DNA of 46,942 nt from NCBI GenBank assembly GCA_036403235.1, contig DASWRI010000079.1:1-46942 (forward strand). Direction: 5' to 3'. The DNA comes from JBGTFE01 sp036403235 (GTDB lineage: Bacteria; Acidobacteriota; Blastocatellia; Pyrinomonadales; Pyrinomonadaceae). Position numbers and translations under genes: made by a program. Below are positions 25,022 to 32,797 of this stretch, piece by piece (position 1 is the stretch's first letter; every line of letters starts with the position of its first letter). Below the pieces are notes generated by a model that saw nothing but the letters and a program-made list of their open reading frames with translations, was not told the origin of the DNA and did no database searches.

Positions 25022-27049
25022 TCAGCCGAAAATCGATTTCAGCCCGCCGGTTATGGCGCTGCCGGCATCGCTCAGAGCGTTCCCGACCGTTCTGGCCGCA
25101 TCGCTCAACGCTTCGCCCGTCTTGCTGGCGAGCTCCGCGCCCGCATCGATTGCGCCCGTCACAAACTGCGCGACCGCTTTGTCAGCGCCCAACTGCCTCA
25201 GTCCCCAATCGACCGCGACGCCGACGCCGACGCCGACCACAAAACCGATGACGCCTCCGACGATTGTGCCCGCGCCCGGGATAATGCTGCCGATGGCCGC
25301 GCCCGCCGCCGCGCCCGCCATGCCCGCCGCAACGCCGACTCCGGCTTCACCGGCGACCGTTCCGATAGCCTGCGACGCCGTTACTTCGCCCCGATTGTAT
25401 GCCCGAATCTGGTCGTAGGCGGCAAATCCGCCGTTGATGATTCCGCCGACGATGCCCGCGCCGCCGACGCGCCCGGCAATCGTTCTCGCCGTCGAGTTAA
25501 AAGCCTGCGATGTCAAAGCCGTTGATTCGGTCGAAGCAAACCGGCTGACGACGCTGCGCGCCGCGCCGTTTGTATAAAGCCTTTCGAGGCCGTTTTGGAC
25601 GAGCGCCGAATTGCCGAGACGGTTTGTAATCTGGTTGCCGATAACTCTTTCGCCGAACGAGCCCGCGCCGCCGACGGTCGCGCCGAGCGAAGTATTGGTG
25701 ACGAGCGTCTCGCCCGCGCCGAGATAATCGCCGTTTCCGGCCTGCTCAAAAATCTGCGGCAGAGACGTTACCGCCGACATTCCGCCGCCGAGCAGCGCGC
25801 CGTTTCTGACTTCCGAGTTCAGACGCAGAGGATTTTCGGCAATCGTCGGGACGCGGTTCGTCGCTTCGAGATTTGTCACGCCCGTTTCCTGCAATTGAAT
25901 ATAAGCCTGCCGCTGCTGGCGCGCGACCGGATTGTTGTCAATCAAAAATTCGCGCACGCCGTAACCGGAGTTCGCGCCGTCGGTTCGCGCGGTGCGGCCG
26001 TCGGCGGTAAAAAACTTGTTGACGCCGAAATTCTGCTCGATTTGATTGCGCGCCAGAAAAGTTTCGGCGTCGGCGCGCGTTAAAGTGTTGGCGTAATCGA
26101 CGGGCTTGAGGCCGAGACGCTCCATATTGTCGAGATGCGTTCGATAATCGAAAGTTCTGACGCCGTCCCAGAAGCTCGCCGGTTTGCCGCGAAATCTGAG
26201 CAAATCGGGACTCGTTCCCGCGCTGATGCGGCCTTGCGTCAAATCGAAAATTCTGTCCCACGTCGGCACGCTCGTGCCGGAAGTGCCGCGCGATTCGACG
26301 ACGACGAGCGTAAAATCCGAAGGCTTTTTGCCGCTCGCGGCGAGCCGGTTGATGTATGTGTCGTCAAACCCGACGCGCTTCATCACTTCGAAACCGTCGA
26401 GCCGCGCGCCCGCGATTTCCTCGGCCGTCGCGACCCATACGTTCGGCTGTCCCGGCCTCGAAAAAGTCGCGCTCGAAGAAGTCAGATATTTGCTTTCGAC
26501 GACGCGCACAAAATATGTCGGCGATTCGCCCGACAACAGGCGATTTTGAATAACCGTTGGCGCGGCGGTCGAAAAGTTTCCGCCGCGCGCGGCTTCGAAA
26601 TTGAGAAAATCGACCGCTTTGAGCGCGCTCGCGCCGCGCACGTCAAGCGGCGCAAATCCCTGCCGGCTGAGCTCGGCGCGATATGAAAACTCGGCGCGCG
26701 CCGCGACCTCGACCAGATTTGCGGGCGGATTCGCGCTCAAAGTTGGATTCGAAAGCGCGTTTAACTCCTGCCGGTATGTTCGCGCGTATGCCCAATTCGC
26801 CTCTCTGGTCGCGTTGGCGAGCCTGATGTCGTTAAACGAAGAAACGGCCGACGAGCCCGCGCCGTAAAATCTTTCAATCCGGTCGCGCTGCTGCGTGCCG
26901 AAAAAATTAAACTCCGATTGGCGCGAAAAAAACGGGTTCGGATTGATAACCGGAACGGGCGGATTCGGGTTCGGCTCGACTTTTTTTTCTCGCTCCGTTT
27001 CGCCGAAGCGAAATTGGTTTGTGTTGTTCCCTTCAATTCTCGGTACCAT
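25022..27049 (-). CDS. Large hydrophobic T3SS substrate/translocator candidate
   Basis: A 675-aa protein without Sec signal. The N-terminus is polar and Asn/Pro/Gln-rich (MVPRIEGNNTNQFRFGETER), the kind of start found in type III substrates. Residues 333-372 share a module with the 449-aa protein at 35636 (RNQIEQNFGVNKFF against RYQMEKTFGAGRFF, then VREFLIDN against LRQFLASN). Residues about 555-618 are a Gly/Ala zipper able to insert in membranes (GMAGAAAGAAIGSIIPGAG, GGVIGFVVGVGVGVAVDWG). ATG at 27049 with GGGAGAAATTT upstream was chosen over an upstream frame extension that overlaps the previous gene. It is second in a two-gene operon behind a sigma-28 promoter. An effector or pore-forming translocator is inferred; no catalytic motif recognised. 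Confidence 0.6.
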   Translation of the reverse strand: MVPRIEGNNTNQFRFGETEREKKVEPNPNPPVPVINPNPFFSRQSEFNFFGTQQRDRIERFYGAGSSAVSSFNDIRLANATREANWAYARTYRQELNALSNPTLSANPPANLVEVAARAEFSYRAELSRQGFAPLDVRGASALKAVDFLNFEAARGGNFSTAAPTVIQNRLLSGESPTYFVRVVESKYLTSSSATFSRPGQPNVWVATAEEIAGARLDGFEVMKRVGFDDTYINRLAASGKKPSDFTLVVVESRGTSGTSVPTWDRIFDLTQGRISAGTSPDLLRFRGKPASFWDGVRTFDYRTHLDNMERLGLKPVDYANTLTRADAETFLARNQIEQNFGVNKFFTADGRTARTDGANSGYGVREFLIDNNPVARQQRQAYIQLQETGVTNLEATNRVPTIAENPLRLNSEVRNGALLGGGMSAVTSLPQIFEQAGNGDYLGAGETLVTNTSLGATVGGAGSFGERVIGNQITNRLGNSALVQNGLERLYTNGAARSVVSRFASTESTALTSQAFNSTARTIAGRVGGAGIVGGIINGGFAAYDQIRAYNRGEVTASQAIGTVAGEAGVGVAAGMAGAAAGAAIGSIIPGAGTIVGGVIGFVVGVGVGVAVDWGLRQLGADKAVAQFVTGAIDAGAELASKTGEALSDAARTVGNALSDAGSAITGGLKSIFG

Positions 27050-27060
27050 AAATTTCTCCC

Positions 27061-27558
27061 TCAGATTCGGTTTTCCGCAATCAGATTCTTCATTTCTTCG
27101 CAAAGCCGCGCGGCGCTTTGCGGCGGCAGCTTTAACCCGGCGTAGCCCTGGTCGAGGCGGTCGCCTTCATTCAAAAAAATCGGGCGCAGGTTTATCAAAT
27201 AAATTCTCTCGAACGGCGCGGTCAAAGTGTGCGGAAAATTGCTGTTGACGCCGACGCCCAATTTATCTTCGCCGTTTTCGACGTACAAGCTTTCTTCCGT
27301 AAAATCGCCTTTTAATGTTTTATCGAGCATCTCCGCCAAAAGCGAAAAATTACTTTTATCGAGCGCCAAATCCGGCGTCATCTGCCCGTTGGCGGCGCTC
27401 GACGACAAAACGGCGAGGCCGTCCAGCTTTCCGATGAAAACTTTTTTGACGCTCGAAAGATGAGGCGCGAGCGTTTCTTCGTCGCCCACGTATTCGACCG
27501 CAAATTCGCTCAGAATTTCCATCCGGCTCGCATCAATTGTCTCGATTGCGTCGCTCAT
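27061..27558 (-). CDS. Unknown acidic protein, possible chaperone of the 675-aa protein
   Basis: A 165-aa soluble acidic protein with no signal or TM, starting MSDAIETIDASRMEILSEFA. It is first after the sigma-28-type promoter at 27576-27602 and lies 11 bases upstream of the 675-aa gene with the same AGAAATTT-ATG leader, so the two are co-expressed. Small acidic genes placed directly before a type III substrate are often its secretion chaperone. This is a position-based guess; the sequence does not show a CesT/SycE pattern that I can confirm. Confidence 0.55.
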   Translation of the reverse strand: MSDAIETIDASRMEILSEFAVEYVGDEETLAPHLSSVKKVFIGKLDGLAVLSSSAANGQMTPDLALDKSNFSLLAEMLDKTLKGDFTEESLYVENGEDKLGVGVNSNFPHTLTAPFERIYLINLRPIFLNEGDRLDQGYAGLKLPPQSAARLCEEMKNLIAENRI

Positions 27559-27575
27559 AAATTTCTCTGTCTAAA

Positions 27576-27602
27576 TTATCGGGAAATCGCGCGGAAAGTT
27601 TC
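27576..27602 (-). promoter_or_regulatory. Sigma-28-type promoter of the 165-aa/675-aa operon
   Basis: Minus strand GAAACTTT (27602-27595), exactly 11 bases, CCCGATAA (27583-27576). The -10 differs from the other five sites only in its first base. The start codon is 18 bases downstream. Confidence 0.8.
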
Positions 27603-27616
27603 TTTGAAGAATAAAG

Positions 27617-28051
27617 CTATTGATTGATTCGGAAGGTTTCGACAAATTTCTTAAACGCCGGAATCGCGCGGTCAAACCGCTCGACGGCGGCCGTTCCGGT
27701 GACTGCAAAAATGTTTTCTCCGGCGAGAAAAAATGTCTGCACCTGCTGGATAATCTGCGTTTCACTCGCCGCAAATCGCTGCAATCTTTGAAACGCTTCA
27801 AGACCGTTGATTTCGATGGCGCGCTCGTCGATAATTTGCAGAGTGCCGATTTCGCCGCGCATCATTTCGGCCTGAATAGCGGCGAAATCGGCGAGACTCG
27901 TTCCAGCTTCGATTTTCTGGCGCGTGACGACGATATTCGAAGCAAAACCTTTTCCGTCCGTTTCGCCGACAAGCGTAATCATCGAGCGGTCTTCCCATCC
28001 GTCGGGCCAATCCGCCGTCCAGCCGTTAGCGATAAATTTTTCAGCAGCCAT
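27617..28051 (-). CDS. DUF1795 (DcrB/Eag-type) protein
   Basis: A 144-aa protein with the DUF1795 pattern: WPDGWEDRSMITLV near the N-terminus, FASNIVVTRQ, an amphipathic helix FAAIQAEMMRG, EINGLEAFQRLQR, QVQTFFLAGENIFAVTGTA and the closing FRINQ. No signal peptide, unlike periplasmic DcrB, so it should be cytosolic. Cytosolic DUF1795 proteins (EagT6/EagR) are chaperones shielding membrane segments of type VI effectors. It is upstream of the hydrophobic 675-aa protein, and a paralog at 34989 precedes the hydrophobic 449-aa protein. Chaperone role is inferred. Confidence 0.7.
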   Translation of the reverse strand: MAAEKFIANGWTADWPDGWEDRSMITLVGETDGKGFASNIVVTRQKIEAGTSLADFAAIQAEMMRGEIGTLQIIDERAIEINGLEAFQRLQRFAASETQIIQQVQTFFLAGENIFAVTGTAAVERFDRAIPAFKKFVETFRINQ

Positions 28052-28135
28052 ATTTTTTTAGTGAAAAGCGAAGTATGAAAAGCGAAAAATGGATGAAAAT
28101 TTCTTAATCTTTTTACTTTTAGGTTTTCACTTAAT

Positions 28136-28807
28136 TTATCCGTCCGCGCGCGTCGCCATCTGGCTCAGGGTGTAATCCTGCATGCTCAAAAGCTCGTAGA
28201 GCAAGTCGAGCATTCTGGTCGTCGCCGCTAAATCGCGATAGGCTTTGTCGTTGTAAAACTTCGACGCGGGCGGCAGAAGACCTGCCGAATCATTGTTTGA
28301 ATTTTGTTCCTCGTCCTGATTTTCCGCGCCCGAATGATTTTCCTGCTGCTCGTCCTCGTCGCGCATCAAAGCGGCGAGCTGCCGCATCTGGCGGCGCTGT
28401 TTCGCCAGCAGATTTCTCAAAACGGTGCGGCGCATCGTCGGCGTGATGTGGCGCAAAGCTTCCAGATTTCCCGGCGGCGCGAGCAAAACGCCGATTGTCG
28501 AAGGCTGACGATTAAGACCGAGCAAAACTTCGGTCGCCGAGTATCCGGCGTTCGAGCGCATTTTTTCAGCAGCGATTTGCTGCGTCGCGTCGCGCCCGGT
28601 AACGACGCCCGGCATCAAAGCGTTCTGCGTCGTCGGCTCGGCTTGCGGCAGACCGATTGGCTGGCCGACTGCGCCGCGCCCGACCGCGTTTTCGCCAGAT
28701 GTCTGCGGCAATTGCTGGTTCGGCAATTTCATCGCGTCGGCGGCGACTTTTTCGATATTTTGTTCAATCGGCAAAGGCTGCCCGCCGATATTTTTCACAT
28801 CAGCCAT
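28136..28807 (-). CDS. Unknown T3SS-operon protein
   Basis: A 223-aa soluble protein with a long low-complexity Gln/Pro-rich N-terminal half (PLPIEQNIEKVAADAMKLPN). A basic helix RRTVLRNLLAKQRRQMRQLA lies near 125-145, then an acidic run EDEQQE and a C-terminal helical pair (AATTRMLDLLYELLSMQDYT). It overlaps the end of sctU by 8 bases, so it is tightly coupled to it. Function unknown; a regulator or secreted accessory component are both possible. Confidence 0.65.
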   Translation of the reverse strand: MADVKNIGGQPLPIEQNIEKVAADAMKLPNQQLPQTSGENAVGRGAVGQPIGLPQAEPTTQNALMPGVVTGRDATQQIAAEKMRSNAGYSATEVLLGLNRQPSTIGVLLAPPGNLEALRHITPTMRRTVLRNLLAKQRRQMRQLAALMRDEDEQQENHSGAENQDEEQNSNNDSAGLLPPASKFYNDKAYRDLAATTRMLDLLYELLSMQDYTLSQMATRADG

Positions 28808-29879
28808 ATTTTACCTGCTCTCTCGCGTCTTCCTTCAATGTATAAACCCAGCGCAAAACTTCGGCGACGGTTTCGTAAAGCTCTTCGGGAATTTCGGTCT
28901 CCAAATCGATTTCGTAAAGCGCGCGCGCCAGCGGCACGTCGCGCATCATCGGAACGTCGGCTTTTTTGGCGATTTCCCTGATTTGTGCGGCGATTAAATC
29001 CGCGCCTTTGGCGACGACCGTCGGCGCGCCCATCTGCCCGCGGTCGTATTTCAGAGCGACCGCAACGTGTGTCGGGTTAATGACGACGACGTCGGCCGTT
29101 TTGACCGCCGCCACCGAGCTTTGCGACAAAATTTCGCGATGCAGATTCCGGCGCATCCATTTTATCAGCGGGTCGCCTTCGGACTCTTTATATTCCTGTT
29201 TGACTTCCTGTTTCGACATCTTCATCTGATTCATAAACAGAAATCGCTGCAAAAAGAAATCGCCGACGGCGAGCGCCAGAAAAAGCAGCCCGACGTAAAA
29301 ACCGATGCGCAAAATCAAGCTGAAAGTGTAAGCCGTAACCGTCGCGACCGGCTGCTCTGCCAATAAAACGATGTTCGGAATCTCGGCGTATAAAATCGAG
29401 GCGACGACGACAAACGTGATAATCGATTTGAGAACGGTCTTGAAAAGTTCGAGATACGGGCGCGATTTTAAGAATTTTTGTTTGAAGCCTTCGGCCGGAT
29501 TGAGCTTATTCAAATCGGGCTTAATGCCCTCGAAGGCAACCAGCCCGCGAACCTGAACGAAATTAAATAAAATCGCGCCGAAAAAAAGAAAAACGAAAAG
29601 CGGCGCGAGCGCGAGCGCGAAATCCATCGACGCCTGATACAAAATTTCTCCGGCGCGCTCGCGCGTCAGCGTTCCCGAAAATGAGCCCGCCGTTTCGATT
29701 CCGCTTCGCATCGACCGGAGCAAAACAGCCGCTGTCAGCGTTCCGCTCAACCAAAAAATCAAAACTGCGCTAATCAGCATGAGCGCCGAAGTCAAATCCT
29801 GACTTTTTGCGACCTGCCCTTTTTTGCGGGCGTCGCGCAGGCGTTTCTCAGTCGGTTTTTCGGTCTTTTCTCCGCTCAT
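28800..29879 (-). CDS. sctU: T3SS export-apparatus switch protein SctU
   Basis: A 359-aa inner-membrane protein of the FlhB/YscU family. It starts with SGEKTEKPTEKRLRDARKKG, then has four TMs (about 30-55, 85-110, 145-165, 180-210). A cytosolic linker carries the autocleavage motif NPTH (268-271, VVINPTHVAVALKYDRG). The C-terminal domain includes AKGADLIAAQIREIAKKADV and VPLARALYEIDLETEIPEEL. Self-cleavage there switches secretion to later substrates together with SctP. It lies in the minus-strand operon that begins with the 118-aa needle-like gene. Confidence 0.92.
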   Translation of the reverse strand: MSGEKTEKPTEKRLRDARKKGQVAKSQDLTSALMLISAVLIFWLSGTLTAAVLLRSMRSGIETAGSFSGTLTRERAGEILYQASMDFALALAPLFVFLFFGAILFNFVQVRGLVAFEGIKPDLNKLNPAEGFKQKFLKSRPYLELFKTVLKSIITFVVVASILYAEIPNIVLLAEQPVATVTAYTFSLILRIGFYVGLLFLALAVGDFFLQRFLFMNQMKMSKQEVKQEYKESEGDPLIKWMRRNLHREILSQSSVAAVKTADVVVINPTHVAVALKYDRGQMGAPTVVAKGADLIAAQIREIAKKADVPMMRDVPLARALYEIDLETEIPEELYETVAEVLRWVYTLKEDAREQVKYG

Positions 29880-29888
29880 CTTCGTATT

Positions 29889-30266
29889 TTACGCGCCGCT
29901 CAATTTTTGCAGAACGGAAAGCAGTTTTGCTTTCAAAAAAGGGTCGGCGACGACAAATTCACGCAAATCGCCGATTGTCTTGTCAGCTTGTTTATATTTT
30001 TCGCTCAGACGCGATTTAACCAGAAACTCGGCTGATTCGAGCAAAGCCTGCTGCTGTGCGTTTTCGTCCGATAAATCGTATTGCGCGGCAATCGCCGTCA
30101 AAGCCGTCCGGGCGGCGCTCGGCGCGGTCGTTTCGGCGCTCGCCGTCTCGAGCGCAGCAAGCGTTTCGGCAAATTTTTCGCCCTTGACGGCTTTGGCGAT
30201 GTCTTTTTCGTCGGGCGCGTCGACGGCGCTGCCGGCGAGCGGTGATTTGGTTTTATTGATTTTCAT
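29889..30266 (-). CDS. Unknown small helical protein of the sctU operon
   Basis: A 125-aa soluble protein: flexible N-terminus MKINKTKSPLAGSAVDAPDE, an Ala/Thr-rich linker, then helices (LLESAEFLVKSRLSEKYKQA, DPFLKAKLLSVLQKL). It lies 9 bases upstream of sctU and 16 bases after the TPR gene. The N-terminus looks like a type III export signal. No family recognised; a secreted regulator is one possibility. Confidence 0.6.
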   Translation of the reverse strand: MKINKTKSPLAGSAVDAPDEKDIAKAVKGEKFAETLAALETASAETTAPSAARTALTAIAAQYDLSDENAQQQALLESAEFLVKSRLSEKYKQADKTIGDLREFVVADPFLKAKLLSVLQKLSGA

Positions 30267-30282
30267 TTGTCTACACCGTATT

Positions 30283-30678
30283 TTAGGCGTTCATCCGAAT
30301 TACTTCGAGCAAAGATTCGGCCGTCCGCCGGTGCGGCGAGTCCGCGTTGTTTTCGACAATCTCGCGCAGCTCGGCTTCGGCTTCGTCCGATTTTTTCTGG
30401 TAAAGCAAAATTTCGGCACGATTGACGCGCGCGTAAAGGCTGTCCGGCTTATTTTGCAGCGCTTCCTCGCAAAGCCTGAGCGCCTCGTCGAAATCGCGGC
30501 GACGAACGGCAATCGAGCTTAAAACAACGAGCGGAACGTCCGATTCGGGCACCAGCTCGCGCACGCCCAGAAAAATCTTTTCGGCTTCTTCAAGCCGTCC
30601 GGCTTCGCGCAAAACCAGACCGGATTCGAGCATCACGCGCAGTTCTTCGTCAGAAACTTGTACTTCTTCCAGATTCAT
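30283..30678 (-). CDS. TPR protein, class II chaperone-like
   Basis: A 131-aa protein made almost entirely of three TPR-like units (VLREAGRLEEAEKIFLGVRE, RRRDFDEALRLCEEALQNKP, AEILLYQKKSDEAEAELREI). Size and architecture resemble LcrH/SycD-type chaperones that hold translocators or needle subunits before secretion. It is directly downstream of the 118-aa needle-like gene, its likely client. Two similar proteins occur at 38731 and 39965. Confidence 0.7.
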   Translation of the reverse strand: MNLEEVQVSDEELRVMLESGLVLREAGRLEEAEKIFLGVRELVPESDVPLVVLSSIAVRRRDFDEALRLCEEALQNKPDSLYARVNRAEILLYQKKSDEAEAELREIVENNADSPHRRTAESLLEVIRMNA

Positions 30679-30821
30679 TTTCGTTCAAGCTTTATTATAC
30701 AAAATCGCTCGCCAAAACTGCCAGAACAAAGCCGCTAAAGGCAAAATCCCGACCGTTAAGCCGAGACTTTGCCGAAAAAATTAAATTAAAACCAGCAGAC
30801 CGAAAATCGTGCCGCGCCGAA

Positions 30822-31178
30822 TCAGGATTTAAAATTATTGACGGCGGACATTTCGCTGTCGTGCTTCGATTTCAACAAATTCGACATCGTCGTAAATTCC
30901 TGCGACTGCGACTGCACGCGGTTCTGCACCGAAAGAAGCTGCATCGACTGTTGCATCTGCTGATTCATCATCGTTTGCATATCGGTCATATTCGCGCCGC
31001 TGCCGCCGCCGAGCGCGCCGCCGACAATGCTGCCGAGACCGGGCGCGACGATATTGAGCGCGCCGCCTAAAATTCCGCCGAAAACGCGTCCGAAACCGCT
31101 CGATTTTTTCTGGACGGGAACGGTCGGCACGACGACCGGCTGCGTTTGTGTTGCCGGATTGATAATTGGGTCAGCCAT
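30822..31178 (-). CDS. Small T3SS protein with Gly-zipper and needle-like C-terminus
   Basis: A 118-aa protein. Polar/Pro/Val N-terminus, a Gly-rich hydrophobic segment (FGGILGGALNIVAPGLGSIV, 33-57), a Met/Gln-rich helix (MQTMMNQQMQQSMQLL) and a C-terminus MSNLLKSKHDSEMSAVNNFK. The last 35 residues align with the 79-aa protein at 39700 (RSNMAKSRHDAMMSIISNMK). That end also recalls SctF needle proteins such as PrgI (QSNTVKVFKDIDAAIIQNF). Strong ribosome-binding site GGAGG and a sigma-28 promoter precede it. Needle, tip or minor translocator are candidate roles. Confidence 0.6.
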   Translation of the reverse strand: MADPIINPATQTQPVVVPTVPVQKKSSGFGRVFGGILGGALNIVAPGLGSIVGGALGGGSGANMTDMQTMMNQQMQQSMQLLSVQNRVQSQSQEFTTMSNLLKSKHDSEMSAVNNFKS

Positions 31179-31238
31179 TTTTCTTTACCTCCGTAAAATT
31201 CCTGGCAAAAATGATGCTTTTGCCGCTTTACGATAAAA

Positions 31239-31265
31239 TTATCGGCGAATTTGCGAAAAAGTTTC
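31239..31265 (-). promoter_or_regulatory. Sigma-28-type promoter of the 118-aa/TPR/sctU operon
   Basis: Minus strand GAAACTTT (31265-31258), 11 bases, GCCGATAA (31246-31239), 60 bases before the 118-aa gene start. Confidence 0.85.
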
Positions 31266-31293
31266 CCGTTTTTGCAAAATTTTGAATGAAAAT

Positions 31294-31572
31294 TTATTTC
31301 GCGCGCGTTTTCGCGATTTTTTCCATCTCCACGAGAAAATCAATCGTCGTTTGAATCGCCGCAACGATAAGCGAAGCGCGCTCGGCATCGGTCTTTTTGC
31401 CGCGCCGTACGACGCGTTCCAGATTTGCCGTCGTCGCCTGCATTTTTTGTTTAATTTCGGCGAACCCGTCTGGCGCGGTGCGGTCGAAAGCCTTTTCGAG
31501 CGACGGATATTTGATTAAAACTTCGATTAATGCGCGCTCTTCGGCGGTCGGCTCAGAAGTAAAATTTTTCAT
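31294..31572 (-). CDS. Unknown small helical protein
   Basis: A 92-aa all-helical soluble protein (MKNFTSEPTAEERALIEVLI to EKIAKTRAK). It is divergent from the FHA gene, with about 100 bases between them. The sigma-28 promoter at 31239-31265 begins right after its stop, so it is transcribed separately from the genes below. No family recognised; no clear ribosome-binding site. Confidence 0.5.
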   Translation of the reverse strand: MKNFTSEPTAEERALIEVLIKYPSLEKAFDRTAPDGFAEIKQKMQATTANLERVVRRGKKTDAERASLIVAAIQTTIDFLVEMEKIAKTRAK

Positions 31573-31675
31573 ACGACTAGTTTTTGCGTCCGTGAATATG
31601 CTTCTTTGTTTGTGATAATATTATTTCATAAAAAAGGCTGTCAACATAAGGTTTACGGCACGGTTTAATCCCAGT

Positions 31676-32731
31676 ATGGCAATTAGATTCGTCATAAAGC
31701 AAAACGGCGCGAAAAGTGCGGCCAAAGATAATCCGGCGATTGCCGAATACGTTTTTGACGAAAATTTTTTCACCATCGGCGCGGACGCCGCCAATCATTT
31801 GATTTTAGCCGGAAGCGCCGTCGAACAGGCCGTCGTCGTCCGCGAAGAAGATTTTTTAACGCTCATAAATCGCGCCGAAGGCACTTCTTTGAACGGAAAA
31901 GCCCTGCGCCGCGAAGCTTTCCAGCCGCTCGGACACGGCGACCGAATCGAAATCGCGGCATACGTGATTTTTGTTTTCGACAGCGAAAAGGAAACGCCCG
32001 AAGATTTGTCGCCCGTAAATGATTTGCCGGAAATCGCGGAAATACCGAAACCGGACGAACCGCTTGCGATTCCCGAAAATCTTGCCGAAAACAAACACGT
32101 CACGGCACCCGACCGCGAAGCGCGGAAACCTCCGGCTTCGCGCAATTTCGCCGCCATACTCGACACTTTGCGAACCGAAGAAGACAGTTTTTACTTTATT
32201 ATCGAGGACAAACGACGAAAGGAAACGAGGCGAATTGCGCTCGAACGGGCGGAAATGATGCTCGGCACAAACCGGCACGGCAAAATCGCTTTGAACGGCG
32301 AAGAAGTTGCGACAGTCTTTGCCGTCGCGCGCAAGGACTGGAACGGAATTTTGCTCGAAGCCGCCAAACCGAACACGATTTTTGTCAACGGCGAAGCGCT
32401 CGCCGACGCGCGCCGTCTCAGAAACGAAGACCGCGTCAGCTTTTCCGCGCAGTCAAAGGAGACGCTCGTTCTGCACGAGCCGAGCTCGCTCGTCGCGCTC
32501 GAATCGCTTCTGACTTCGCGCAGCGCGTCGGAAGCGCGTTTCGGAATTCATAAAACGAGCGGCGCGGAGACGGAAAATACGCCGGCTGCGACGACCGAAA
32601 AAAACAAAAATTCATTGTTCGAGCACACGTTTTTCGGTTATTTCAGTTTTCTTGAAGTGGTGACGATGTTTTTCGCGACGCTCATCGCGGCGGTGCTCGT
32701 CTTTTTGTTTCTGGAATTCGTGTTTTCCTGA
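31676..32731 (+). CDS. FHA-domain membrane protein, SctD-like candidate
   Basis: A 351-aa protein. Residues about 25-100 form an FHA-like domain (FFTIGADAANHLILAGSAVE, then GTSLNGKALRREAF and LGHGDRIEIAAYVIF). A second FHA-like region is at about 180-265 (MMLGTNRHGKIALNGEE, IFVNGEALADARRLRNEDRV). One TM closes the protein (MFFATLIAAVLVFLFLEFVF). SctD ring proteins start with a cytosolic FHA domain, but they continue with a large periplasmic part that is absent here. It precedes sctV in the same operon, supporting a T3SS role. Confidence 0.65.
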   Translation: MAIRFVIKQNGAKSAAKDNPAIAEYVFDENFFTIGADAANHLILAGSAVEQAVVVREEDFLTLINRAEGTSLNGKALRREAFQPLGHGDRIEIAAYVIFVFDSEKETPEDLSPVNDLPEIAEIPKPDEPLAIPENLAENKHVTAPDREARKPPASRNFAAILDTLRTEEDSFYFIIEDKRRKETRRIALERAEMMLGTNRHGKIALNGEEVATVFAVARKDWNGILLEAAKPNTIFVNGEALADARRLRNEDRVSFSAQSKETLVLHEPSSLVALESLLTSRSASEARFGIHKTSGAETENTPAATTEKNKNSLFEHTFFGYFSFLEVVTMFFATLIAAVLVFLFLEFVFS

Positions 32732-32797
32732 AAACTTTTGCAAACGGGCGCGAATGTATTAAATTTAAATCAGTAGGCATGAGCAAGCGGGACTGCA

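Noticed and set aside
25633..25642. GCCGATAA on the plus strand inside the 675-aa gene
   Set aside because: Within coding DNA of the opposite strand and without a GAAACTTT-like box 11 bases upstream.
29889..30266. FlgM-like anti-sigma-28 factor
   Set aside because: The N-terminus MKINKTKSPL recalls FlgM and a secreted anti-sigma would fit the regulon, but the C-terminal sigma-binding pattern of FlgM is not recognisable. Kept as unknown.
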